A stretch of 64,000 bases of DNA. It comes from Cryobacterium inferilacus (GTDB lineage: Bacteria > Actinomycetota > Actinomycetes > Actinomycetales > Microbacteriaceae). Below are positions 45,657 through 53,561 of the stretch, in pieces. The stretch lies in assembly GCF_019599185.1 (NCBI RefSeq), contig NZ_JAIEUL010000012.1:62001-126000 (forward strand), written 5' to 3'. Positions within the stretch are counted from its first letter, which is position 1, and every line of letters begins with the position of its first letter. The notes beneath the pieces are model-generated. The model was given only the letters and a program-made list of their open reading frames with translations. It was not told where the DNA came from and made no database searches. The position numbers and the translations under genes are program-made.

Positions 45657-46666
45657 TTGCTCGTCCCCTTGTCAGTGATGGCACCCTCGGTGTCCCGGCG
45701 CAGTACGAAGCGCTGGTAAATCAGCGCGACCACGAGGGAGATCAGGAAGAGTACGACGGCGACGGCGTTTCCGTAGCCGTAGTTGCCGGAGTCACGGCCG
45801 TTGGCGACAAGGTAGGTCGCCATGGTCGAGGTTCCCGCGGTGGAGGAGATGTACTGCCCCCAGATGATGTAGACGAGGTCGAACAGCTGCAGGGCGCCGA
45901 TGATCGACAGGAAGGCCCAGATGCGCATCGTGGGTGCCAGCAGCGGCAGAGTGATGTGGCGCTGGATCTGCCAGAAGGACGCACCGTCGATGGCTGCGGC
46001 TTCGGGTAGCTCTTCGGGGATGCCCTGGAGACCGGCGAGGAAGAGGATGACGGCGAAGCCGACGTACTTCCAGGTGATGATAACCATCAGGGTCCAGATG
46101 GCGATGTCCGGGTTCGAGAGCCAGTCCTGGGTGAAGGCACCCAAACCGAGCTTCTCCAGCATCCCGTTCACGGCGCCGTTGGACTGCAGCATGAGGCTCC
46201 AGCCGGTACCGACGACAACCTCGGAGATGACGTACGGCACGAAGATCAGCACCCGGATGAGGGACTGCCCGCGCAGTTTTCGGTTCAGAAGCAGCGCCAG
46301 GAGGATGGCGACCGGGCCCTGCAGCACCAGCGACGCCACGACGATGAAAGCGTTGTGGCTGAGGGCCTCTTGGAAGGTGGGGTCCTGCAGGATGGTGATG
46401 TAGTTGCGGAAGCCGACGAAGTCGGTGGCAGGGCCGTAACCCTGCCAGCTGAAGAAGCCGTAGTAGGCCGCCATCACGACGGGGAAGATGACGAAGCCGA
46501 GGAAGACGATCATGGCGGGACCGACCAGGACGGCGATCTCCACCTTGGCCGATAGGGGCGTGCGACGGCGGCGCCGCACGGGCGGGGCCGCGGGCGTGGC
46601 GCCCGCGACCCCGCCGTTCGCGAGATCCACCTCTAATCGCGTCGAAGTATTCTCGCGAACTGACAT
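45653..46666 (-). CDS. Carbohydrate ABC transporter permease, MalF type
   Basis: The 337-residue protein has an N-terminal basic tail (RRRRTPLS), six membrane segments and the EAA loop PEAAAIDGASFWQIQRHITL. It pairs with the MalG-type permease and lies nine bases downstream of the binding-protein gene. Confidence 0.94.
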   Translation of the reverse strand: MSVRENTSTRLEVDLANGGVAGATPAAPPVRRRRRTPLSAKVEIAVLVGPAMIVFLGFVIFPVVMAAYYGFFSWQGYGPATDFVGFRNYITILQDPTFQEALSHNAFIVVASLVLQGPVAILLALLLNRKLRGQSLIRVLIFVPYVISEVVVGTGWSLMLQSNGAVNGMLEKLGLGAFTQDWLSNPDIAIWTLMVIITWKYVGFAVILFLAGLQGIPEELPEAAAIDGASFWQIQRHITLPLLAPTMRIWAFLSIIGALQLFDLVYIIWGQYISSTAGTSTMATYLVANGRDSGNYGYGNAVAVVLFLISLVVALIYQRFVLRRDTEGAITDKGTSK

Positions 46667-46675
46667 GAGTGCTGC

Positions 46676-47980
46676 CTAGGCCTTCTTGGCCGCGTCGTTG
46701 ACCGCCTGGATGAGCAGCTCGGGGCTACCCTTGCCGGCCAGCAGGTCGACCACTCCGACGTTCAGCGCGTTTCCGACGTTCTGGCCGTAGACGGTGTCGA
46801 GCCACTGTGAGACGTACGGGGCCGCGTTGTAGGCCGCGATGATCTCCTGCAGGTAGGGCTCGGTGACGGCTTCCTGCGCCACGGTGTTCACGGGCGGAGC
46901 GTTGAAGGCCGCGTAGTACTCCTTCTGCACATCGGAGCTGCCGATGTAGTTGAGGAAGTCGACACATTCCGGCGGAGCCCCTGCGGAGCAGGAGTAGCCG
47001 TCCACGCCGCCGAGGATCGAGCCGGGCTCGCCATCCCCACCGTCGACCTCAGGGAACGCGAACCAGGACAGGTCGGGCAACGGCAGCTCGTCCGGGGTCA
47101 GGGACGCGATCACGCCGGGGTTCCAAGCGCCCATGAGTTCCATGCCCGCCTGGTGGTTGGCGAGCAGTCCAGCCGAGCTGCCTGCACCCTGCTGGGCAGC
47201 GGTGGTGAGGAAGCCCTGGTTGAAGGGCTCGGTGTCGGCGAAGTTCTGCAGGTCTTCACCGGCGCGGATCCAGCAGTCGTCGGAGAAGTCCTTGGTGTCT
47301 GCGGCCTCGGCGAGGATGTCGGGGCTGCATTCACGCAGGGCGAAGAAGTAGAACCAGTGCGCGGCGGGCCAGGCGTCCTTGGCGCCGAGGGCGATCGGGG
47401 CGACCCCGGTGGCCTTGAGCTTGTCAGCGGCGACGACAAGGTCGTCCATGGTGGTGGGTGCCTCGGTGATGCCCGCGGCGTCGAACAGGTCCTGGCTGTA
47501 GAAGATACCGCCGGGGAGCACGGCGACCGGCATCGCGTAGACCTTGTCCTCGAGGGTGTTCGCGATGAACGAGCCCTCCGGGATCTCCTCGCGCACCTGG
47601 TCGGAGATGCTGTCCGTGAGATCCATCAGCTGGCCCGCGGCCACCATTGCGGCCATCTTGCCACCGCCACGCTGCAGGAAGACGTCTGGAGCGTCTCCGG
47701 AGTTCAGCGCGGTCTGCAGCTTGCCGTCCAGGTCTTCGTTCTGGATGGCCTGTACGTCGATCGTGACGCCGGGGTTGTCGGCCTCGAAACTGGCGACTGT
47801 CTTGTCCCAGAACTCCTGGCCGGGGCCGGTGGTGGAGTTCTGCCACAGGCTCATCGAAACGTCGCCGCCCGATGACCCTTCGTCTGAAGCTGCGCTACAG
47901 GCGGTGAGGCCCATGGCGCTGAGGCCCAGGACCATGGTTCCTGCGAAGATTCTCCTCGCGGTGGTGTGGTTCACCTTCAT
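46676..47980 (-). CDS. Extracellular sugar-binding lipoprotein (family 1)
   Basis: The 434-residue protein has a lipoprotein signal with Cys28 (GLTACSAAS) and the family 1 binding-protein fold (MSLWQNSTTGPGQEFWDKTV; ALNSGDAPDVFLQRGGGKMA). It captures oligosaccharides for the adjacent permeases, probably beta-glucosides or related sugars given the GH3 enzyme. AAAGG precedes ATG 47980 by eight bases. A LacI operator candidate lies in the promoter region. Confidence 0.94.
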   Translation of the reverse strand: MKVNHTTARRIFAGTMVLGLSAMGLTACSAASDEGSSGGDVSMSLWQNSTTGPGQEFWDKTVASFEADNPGVTIDVQAIQNEDLDGKLQTALNSGDAPDVFLQRGGGKMAAMVAAGQLMDLTDSISDQVREEIPEGSFIANTLEDKVYAMPVAVLPGGIFYSQDLFDAAGITEAPTTMDDLVVAADKLKATGVAPIALGAKDAWPAAHWFYFFALRECSPDILAEAADTKDFSDDCWIRAGEDLQNFADTEPFNQGFLTTAAQQGAGSSAGLLANHQAGMELMGAWNPGVIASLTPDELPLPDLSWFAFPEVDGGDGEPGSILGGVDGYSCSAGAPPECVDFLNYIGSSDVQKEYYAAFNAPPVNTVAQEAVTEPYLQEIIAAYNAAPYVSQWLDTVYGQNVGNALNVGVVDLLAGKGSPELLIQAVNDAAKKA

Positions 47981-48135
47981 TGGTTCAACCTTTTCTCTTC
48001 ATTGAGGGACACCATCGGTCATCGATGGTCTTGGTGTGAAGCCGCGCCCTGACGGGCTGTGCTGCGTTATTCGGGCGGCGGCGGGGAGGCCCCGTGCGTA
48101 CCGAGTTGCCTCAGTGTCACAGCGGAAAAAAGAAG

Positions 48136-48147
48136 TGTCAAACGTTT
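48136..48147. promoter_or_regulatory. LacI-type operator overlapping the -35 of the sugar operon
   Basis: AAACGTTT (48140-48147) is a CG-centred palindrome typical of LacI-family sites. It overlaps TTGACA on the reverse strand (48136-48141), and GACACT follows 17 bases later, so binding would block the operon promoter. TATGCT at 48171-48176, six bases before the lacI-like ATG, would be the divergent promoter. Confidence 0.6.
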
Positions 48148-48182
48148 TCGAAATCAGTTTCCATGTGACCTATGCTGATCCC

Positions 48183-49184
48183 ATGACCCCCCGCGCTACC
48201 ATCCATGACGTCGCCGCAGCCGCCGGTGTGTCGGTGGCGACGGTCTCCAAGGCCGTCAACGGCCGGTACGGCATCTCGGCCGCGACCACGGCCAGGGTGC
48301 TCGACGTGGTGCAACAGCTCGGCTACGAGTCGAGTCTGGTGGCCAGCAGCATGCGGTCCCGCCGCACCAGTGTGATCGGCATCCTCGTGGCCGACTTCGA
48401 GCCGTTCAGCGCCGAGATCCTCAAGGGTGTCGGCGTCGCCCTCGCGGACTCCCGGTACGACCTGCTCGCCTACAGCGGTTCCCGCCAGCGGGAGACCAAC
48501 GGCTGGGAGCGGCGTTCGCTGAGCCGGCTGAGCGGCACCCTCATCGACGGCGCCATCATGGTCACCCCCACCGTCGACACCACCTCGTCGGAGATCCCCG
48601 TCGTGGCCATCGACCCGCACACCGGCCGGGCCGATCTGCCCACCGTGGAGTCGGACAGTTTCGGCGGCGCCATGCAGGCCACCCGGTACCTCATCGAGCT
48701 CGGCCACCGCCGGATCGGCTTTCTCGCCGGGCGCCCCGACCTGCGCAGCGCCACCCTGCGTGAGGCCGGGTACCGGCAGGCGCTGGCGGATGCGGGCATC
48801 CAGTTCAACCCCGCTCTGGTGCGGGTGGGACTGTACAAGCGCGACACGGCCAAGGGGCCGGCCGCATCGCTGTTGTCGATGACCGACCGCCCCACTGCGG
48901 TGTTCGCCGCCAATGACCTCTCCGCCATCGCGATCATCCAGGTGGCCGCGGAGCTCGGCCTCCAGGTGCCGGGCGATCTGTCCGTGATCGGCTTCGATGA
49001 CATTCCGGAGGCGTCGCAGATGAACCCAACGCTCACTACCATCCGGCAGCCGATGAAGCGGCTCGGCGCCACCGCAGCAGGGATGCTCGTTGCGCTGCTG
49101 AACGGCGAGACGCTGCCGCAGAACCACATTCGGCTGCCGACCGGGCTCGTGCGCCGGGCAACGACGGCGCCACCTGCGATCTGA
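48183..49184 (+). CDS. LacI family transcriptional regulator
   Basis: The 333-residue protein has a LacI helix-turn-helix and hinge (TIHDVAAAAGVSVATVSKAV, residues 6-25) and a sugar-binding domain ending with the usual VIGFDDIPEASQMNPTLTTI segment. It probably represses the divergent sugar operon through the AAACGTTT site. I start at ATG 48183, because the family begins there; the frame extends upstream to 48036 without homology. TATGCT six bases before ATG suggests a leaderless mRNA. Confidence 0.93.
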   Translation: MTPRATIHDVAAAAGVSVATVSKAVNGRYGISAATTARVLDVVQQLGYESSLVASSMRSRRTSVIGILVADFEPFSAEILKGVGVALADSRYDLLAYSGSRQRETNGWERRSLSRLSGTLIDGAIMVTPTVDTTSSEIPVVAIDPHTGRADLPTVESDSFGGAMQATRYLIELGHRRIGFLAGRPDLRSATLREAGYRQALADAGIQFNPALVRVGLYKRDTAKGPAASLLSMTDRPTAVFAANDLSAIAIIQVAAELGLQVPGDLSVIGFDDIPEASQMNPTLTTIRQPMKRLGATAAGMLVALLNGETLPQNHIRLPTGLVRRATTAPPAI

Positions 49185-49217
49185 CACTTTTTTAGGCACG
49201 GCTACGAGGAGGTAGGC

Positions 49218-49919
49218 ATGAAGGCACTGATCGTGCGAGGCGGTTGGGACGGCCACCGGCCGGTGGAGAGCACCGAGCTGTTCGTCCCGTTCCTGCGGGG
49301 CAACGGCTACGAGGTGCGGATCGAGGAGTCGCCCGCCGTCTACGCCGATGCCGCGGTGATGGCCGACACCGACCTCATCGTGCAGTGCGTCACGATGAGC
49401 GAGATCACCGCAGAGCAGGTGGCCGGGCTGCGGGATGCCGTCGCCGCGGGAACCGGCCTGACCGGCTGGCACGGCGGCATCGCCGATTCCTACCGGGCCT
49501 CCTCCGACTACCTGCACCTCGTCGGCGGCCAGTTCGTGACCCACCCGGCCAAGGCCGCCGAGCTACGGGCCGGCGGCGAGGAGGACAACTACCTCGACTA
49601 CCTGATCAGCATGACGGATCTGGGCCGTGCGCATCCGGTGACCGCGGGCCTGGCCGACTTCACGCTCACCACCGAGCAGTACTGGGTGCTCACCGACGAC
49701 CTCTGCGATGTGCTCGCGACCACGACGCATCCGGCCGAGGACTGGCAACCCTGGCACCGCCCGGTGACGTCTCCGGCCGTCTGGACCCGGCAGTGGGGTC
49801 TGGGCCGCATCGTCGTGACGACGCCTGGACACAGCATCGACGTGCTCGAGGACCCCTCTGTTCGCACCATCATCGAAAGGGGCATGCTGTGGTCCAGCCG
49901 CACACCAGCCGAGAAGTGA
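49218..49919 (+). CDS. ThuA domain protein
   Basis: The 233-residue protein matches the ThuA family (KALIVRGGWDGHRPVESTEL; GLTGWHGGIADSYRASSDYL), a glutamine-amidotransferase-like fold named for trehalose utilisation in rhizobia. Its biochemical role is not settled; it may be a hydrolase or sugar-processing enzyme. It is 33 bp after lacI with a GGAGG ribosome site and overlaps the Gfo/Idh gene by 31 bp if that starts at 49889. Confidence 0.9.
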   Translation: MKALIVRGGWDGHRPVESTELFVPFLRGNGYEVRIEESPAVYADAAVMADTDLIVQCVTMSEITAEQVAGLRDAVAAGTGLTGWHGGIADSYRASSDYLHLVGGQFVTHPAKAAELRAGGEEDNYLDYLISMTDLGRAHPVTAGLADFTLTTEQYWVLTDDLCDVLATTTHPAEDWQPWHRPVTSPAVWTRQWGLGRIVVTTPGHSIDVLEDPSVRTIIERGMLWSSRTPAEK

Positions 49920-51043
49920 CATCGCACCGTCTGGGCATCGTGGGCCTGGGCGTCATCTCCGCCGCCTACCTCGACACCCTGGCCGGCACCGAATCCGTCG
50001 TGATCACGGCCGTGGCCGATCTGGATGCCGCGCGCGCCCGGTCGGTCGCGGCCGGGCTGCCGGCCGCCCGCGCCCTGACGGTGGCCGAGCTGCTCGCCAG
50101 TGACGAGGTGGACACCGTGCTCAACCTCACCACCCCGGCCGCCCACACCGAGATCGCCCTGGGCGCCCTCGCGCAGGGCAAGCAGGTCTACGGCGAGAAG
50201 CCGCTGGCCGTGACGCTGGCCGAGGGCCGCAGCATCCTCGCCGCCACCCACGCCGGCCTGAGGGTTGGATCCGCGCCGGACACCGTGCTCGGCACCGGCA
50301 TCCAGACCGCCCGCGCCGCCATCGACGACGGCCTGATCGGCCGCCCGGTGGCCGCGTCGGCGGTGATGGTCAGCCCCGGCCACGAGTTCTGGCACCCCAA
50401 CCCGGACTTCTACTACCGCGAAGGCGGTGGCCCGCTCTTCGACATGGGCCCGTACTACATCACCGCACTGATCCACCTGCTCGGACCGATCCGCTCGGTC
50501 ACCGGCGCCTCCAGCCGGCCGCACGAGAACCGGGTCATCCGCACCGGCCCGAGAGCCGGCGAGAGCATCCCCGTCTTCGTCGACACCCACGTCACCGGGG
50601 TGCTCGAGCACGACAGCGGCGCCCTGTCGACCATCACGATGAGCTTCGACTCGACCGCCACGGTGGCCTCGCCGATCGAGGTGCACGGCACAGACGGCAC
50701 CCTCGCCGTGGGCGACCCGAACACCTTCGACGGCCCCACTAGCCTCCGCCGCGTGAACGACGGTGGCTTCCACACGCTCGACCCGCTGGCCGGCTACGTC
50801 GACGGTGCCCGCGGCATCGGTCTGCTCGACCAGATCCGCACGCCGCCCCGCGCGGTCGCGCGCGCCAACGGCGAGCTCGCCCTGCACGTGCTCGACGTGA
50901 TGGAGTCGCTGCAGCGCGCCGCCACCGAGGGCCGCCGCATCGACACCACCACCACGGCCGAGCGGCCGGCCCCGGTGCCGCTGACGCCTCGTGCGGAATG
51001 GCTCGGCGCCATCGACTCGCACGGCCGTACCATTCGTCACTGA
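49889..51043 (+). CDS. Gfo/Idh/MocA family oxidoreductase
   Basis: The 384-residue protein has the Rossmann motif LGIVGLGVISAAYLDTLAGT, the conserved lysine in VYGEKPLAVTLAEGRSIL, and a GGPLFDMGPYYITALIHLLG segment. With ThuA it likely modifies a sugar, since ThuA/Gfo-Idh pairs are found with keto-sugar metabolism. GTG 49889 has AAAGGGG six bases upstream; GTG 49916, which overlaps the thuA stop, is an alternative. Confidence 0.9.
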   Translation: MVQPHTSREVTSHRLGIVGLGVISAAYLDTLAGTESVVITAVADLDAARARSVAAGLPAARALTVAELLASDEVDTVLNLTTPAAHTEIALGALAQGKQVYGEKPLAVTLAEGRSILAATHAGLRVGSAPDTVLGTGIQTARAAIDDGLIGRPVAASAVMVSPGHEFWHPNPDFYYREGGGPLFDMGPYYITALIHLLGPIRSVTGASSRPHENRVIRTGPRAGESIPVFVDTHVTGVLEHDSGALSTITMSFDSTATVASPIEVHGTDGTLAVGDPNTFDGPTSLRRVNDGGFHTLDPLAGYVDGARGIGLLDQIRTPPRAVARANGELALHVLDVMESLQRAATEGRRIDTTTTAERPAPVPLTPRAEWLGAIDSHGRTIRH

Positions 51044-51096
51044 CGCCAACGGGCCGACCGCGCAGCCGCCCGACCCCGAGAAGGCACAATGGGGCT

Positions 51097-51633
51097 ATGC
51101 ACGACGCTGACGCAGAGACCTTCGCCCAACTCGACCGTCATGTTGCGCGCGGCAAGCGAGTCGTCATGATCGCCACGTTCGCGATGCTGCTCTTCTTCTT
51201 ACTCTCGTTGCTCAACTACGCGCTGGCAGGTGGCCGAATGGGGCTGCGTGACTCGATGCTGTGGAACGAGACCGTCGCCTGGCCGTTCATCCCGCTCCCG
51301 GCGGCGCTGGTGATCGCGGCCGGGGTGCTGGCTTCGGTCGGCGTGTTCATGGCTGTGCCGTACTTCCGCCACGACACCGCGGACGACCTCGTACTCCTGG
51401 GCGGGGTTTCCGTTATCGTCTTCGGTTTCTTGTCTCTCATGTTCGCGGGCGTCTATACGTCCACCTCAGGGCTACCGACCGGATTCGACGCCTATCCAGA
51501 GCAGGGCCTGGGATGGCACTGGATCGCTGCAGTCGTTCAGATTCCGGGCGTGATCGCCCTCGCCGTTCGCGGGACGATGCTGTACCAGGCGTATCGCCGG
51601 ACCCGGCGCAAAGCCAGCAGCCCGGCGGCCTGA
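51097..51633 (+). CDS. Small membrane protein, unknown function
   Basis: The 178-residue protein has four predicted membrane segments (VVMIATFAMLLFFLLSLLNY; FIPLPAALVIAAGVLASVGV; LVLLGGVSVIVFGFLSLMFA; WIAAVVQIPGVIALAVRGTM) and a basic C-terminal tail. I do not recognise a family. ATG 51097 follows CACAAT by six bases, suggesting a leaderless start; GGGG directly before it could also serve the ribosome weakly. Confidence 0.7.
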   Translation: MHDADAETFAQLDRHVARGKRVVMIATFAMLLFFLLSLLNYALAGGRMGLRDSMLWNETVAWPFIPLPAALVIAAGVLASVGVFMAVPYFRHDTADDLVLLGGVSVIVFGFLSLMFAGVYTSTSGLPTGFDAYPEQGLGWHWIAAVVQIPGVIALAVRGTMLYQAYRRTRRKASSPAA

Positions 51634-51634
51634 A

Positions 51635-51655
51635 AAAGGCCCCGTGAGCCTTCGG
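51635..51655 (-). terminator. Terminator after the toxin-antitoxin pair
   Basis: On the reverse strand AAGGC and GCCTT flank TCACGGG and are followed by TTTTT, about 45 bp after the nucleotidyltransferase stop. Confidence 0.55.
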
Positions 51656-51698
51656 GCGCCGACCCCACCGACGATGCGATCTAGGCATGATCCAGATA

Positions 51699-52457
51699 TT
51701 AGGCGACAGGTAACTGGGCGGCCAGAACGAGTCGAGCCAACTGTCGCTGGCCTCGCAGGCGGCTGACGTCATCCAGCTGTCGCCACGCCGCCGCGCTGTC
51801 TGGGAGCATCGTTGCGACCCGGACGAGGTGCTTGCGATCGTTCTTCGACAGATTGACAAGGTCGAGCTTGCCGACGGCCACGATAGACGCGAGGAGGAGA
51901 GCGGCGTCCTCGAGGTGGCGGCCGCCGTCGCGCTGGTCGACCTGGTTGGCAGCGCCCTTGACGATGAGTGCGCCGAGCACGTCGGGTGAAGAGAGGGCTG
52001 CTGTTTCTGCCCCAGAGCGAACAACGAATGTGTCCCGGCGCCTGATCGCCTGTCTGCCGGCAACGACACCGAACGCGTCACGCATCATCAGCCGCGGCTT
52101 GATCCGTGGCGGGAGCTCGTCCGGGACCATGAGGTCGATCTGTTCTTTGCCGCGACTGAACCTGTAGGCCGGCGCACTCTTCGTCTGGGGAACCTCACCC
52201 TCGAAACCGCTGGTCCTGAGCTGGCCGGAGATGGCCTGGATGCTGGCTTTGGCGCTCACGACATCGACGACCATGTCGACGTCTTTAGTGATCCTCGACG
52301 GAGGAATGTTTGCCCGGAACGCGTGCAGCTGGACCATGAGCCCGCCGACAAGGATCCACTCGTTTATGTCGGTCGCGGCGATCACTTCGAACAGTGTCGA
52401 CCACGGCGGAAGGAAGCCCGCCTCGCCGATGTCTACTTCGTGTGTGTCGCCAGCCAA
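51699..52457 (-). CDS. Nucleotidyltransferase, probable toxin (AbiEii/MenT-like)
   Basis: The 252-residue protein carries the minimal nucleotidyltransferase core: GG at residues 38-39 (ILVGGLMVQLH) and D59-V-D61 (SRITKDVDMVVDV), followed by a helical C-terminal half. Proteins of this type act as toxins that modify tRNA or proteins. Its gene overlaps a smaller upstream gene by 25 bp, the typical antitoxin-toxin order. It may instead be a housekeeping transferase of unknown target. A helix-turn-helix partner and nearby tRNA genes support the toxin reading. Confidence 0.65.
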   Translation of the reverse strand: MAGDTHEVDIGEAGFLPPWSTLFEVIAATDINEWILVGGLMVQLHAFRANIPPSRITKDVDMVVDVVSAKASIQAISGQLRTSGFEGEVPQTKSAPAYRFSRGKEQIDLMVPDELPPRIKPRLMMRDAFGVVAGRQAIRRRDTFVVRSGAETAALSSPDVLGALIVKGAANQVDQRDGGRHLEDAALLLASIVAVGKLDLVNLSKNDRKHLVRVATMLPDSAAAWRQLDDVSRLRGQRQLARLVLAAQLPVA

Positions 52458-53116
52458 CGCTGTCTCATCTCCTCGAGGGCCCGGATGCCGGCGGAGCGCT
52501 CACGAGTGGCGGTACTTCGAGCGAGGTCGGCTGCGACCACAGCAACGGGGGCGTTATCCCGGCCGAGAAACAGACCAGGATCCTCGTACACCTCGATGAA
52601 TCCCTGACGGTCGGGAAGAAGCATGTGTTCTCGGATGAATTCCTGCATCAAGGCTGCGCTGACGTAGCCCTCGAGTGTTGAGTGCTGCGGAGAGAGGTCA
52701 GTGTCGAGCACCTCGAGAGCGGTTGCTCCAGTGGGGACCATCTCGGCGACTGTGTGAAAAGAGTCGTCGGCGTCATAGCGGGTCACCGTGGTACGGTCAG
52801 CCACACGGCGCGCGATCTCCTCGGCCGTGTTCAACCGGATGCGTTCACGTACGCGAGCGCGCGTCCTGTCAGAGACGGTGACCAGGTTGGGCTCGCCGGA
52901 GAGCTCTCCGAGAATCGCCCACGAGGAGAGCGCCGACCAGTTTCGACCGGGGCCCGTGCTGATCGCGATCCGGCGCTCGAGGGAATCCGCGTCGACAAGC
53001 CACACCCCGGACGGGAGCTGCCGGCCGTCAAGCTTCCCGGCGCGAAGAAGCCCACGGATGTGCTGTGGGCTCACAGCAAGCCGCTTGCGCGCTTCATCGG
53101 TGGTCAACTCGCTCAT
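52433..53116 (-). CDS. Helix-turn-helix protein, probable antitoxin
   Basis: The 227-residue protein opens with an excisionase-like DNA-binding domain (LTTDEARKRLAVSPQHIRGL, residues 4-23, then a Trp-containing wing GVWLVDADSLERR). The remaining 170 residues, largely helical, are not recognised. It is encoded first and overlaps the nucleotidyltransferase gene by 25 bp. It probably represses its own promoter and neutralises the toxin. A palindrome at 53127-53140 is a candidate operator. Confidence 0.6.
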   Translation of the reverse strand: MSELTTDEARKRLAVSPQHIRGLLRAGKLDGRQLPSGVWLVDADSLERRIAISTGPGRNWSALSSWAILGELSGEPNLVTVSDRTRARVRERIRLNTAEEIARRVADRTTVTRYDADDSFHTVAEMVPTGATALEVLDTDLSPQHSTLEGYVSAALMQEFIREHMLLPDRQGFIEVYEDPGLFLGRDNAPVAVVAADLARSTATRERSAGIRALEEMRQRWLATHTK

Positions 53117-53126
53117 GCCACATCAC

Positions 53127-53140
53127 TTTCGGTCTCGAAA
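53127..53140. promoter_or_regulatory. Palindrome upstream of the probable antitoxin gene
   Basis: TTTCG and CGAAA flank GTCT 11-24 bp upstream of ATG 53116, a location suited to autoregulation. CCACA and TGTGG form an outer inverted repeat around it. Confidence 0.4.
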
Positions 53141-53209
53141 CTATTGTGGCACCAGCAGGGGCGCCACGGACGCATTTCCGGGAACCGCTGGCCGAGAAGT
53201 CTGGGAAAA

Positions 53210-53238
53210 GGAGGTGACGGGTTCGAAACCACGACCTT
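53210..53238 (-). pseudogene. Possible 3' tRNA remnant
   Basis: On the reverse strand the stretch reads like a degenerate T-arm and acceptor end (GGTTTCGAACCC, then CACCTCC and a T-run). There is no 5' half and no intact stem pairing. It could be a tRNA fragment left by an integration event, or chance. Confidence 0.2.
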
Positions 53239-53284
53239 GACCGGATCCTGGGACGGGCGGCGGGCGCCATGCAGCGCCAAAGAG

Positions 53285-53326
53285 AAAGGCCCCGTGACCG
53301 GAAGAAATCCAGATCAAAGGGCCTTT
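53285..53326 (-). terminator. Terminator of the tRNA-Met/tRNA-Thr unit
   Basis: AAAGGCCC (53285-53292) pairs with GGGCCTTT (53319-53326) just 3' of tRNA-Met on the reverse strand, and a pyrimidine-rich CTCTTT follows. Confidence 0.5.
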
Positions 53327-53331
53327 ATATG

Positions 53332-53405
53332 TAGCGGGAGCGGGAATTGAACCCGCGACACCACGATTATGAGCCGTGTGCTCTAACCAACTGAGCTACC
53401 CCGCC
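53332..53405 (-). tRNA. tRNA-Met (CAT anticodon)
   Basis: The reverse strand folds with acceptor arms GGCGGGG and TCCCGCT (G-T at both ends), D-arm AGCTCAGTTGGTTAGAGC, anticodon stem-loop ACGGCTCATAATCGT with anticodon CAT, and T-arm GCGGGTTCAATTCCCGC. CCA is not encoded. CAT could in principle be a modified tRNA-Ile2, but the overall sequence fits elongator Met. Confidence 0.93.
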
Positions 53406-53436
53406 TTAGACCTTCAGAGCCTAGCTCTCAAGCCTG

Positions 53437-53508
<72 letters not shown>

Positions 53509-53561
53509 AAAACTTCACACTTCTGAAGTTGAACCGTGCTTTTGGCAACCGGTAAACATTA

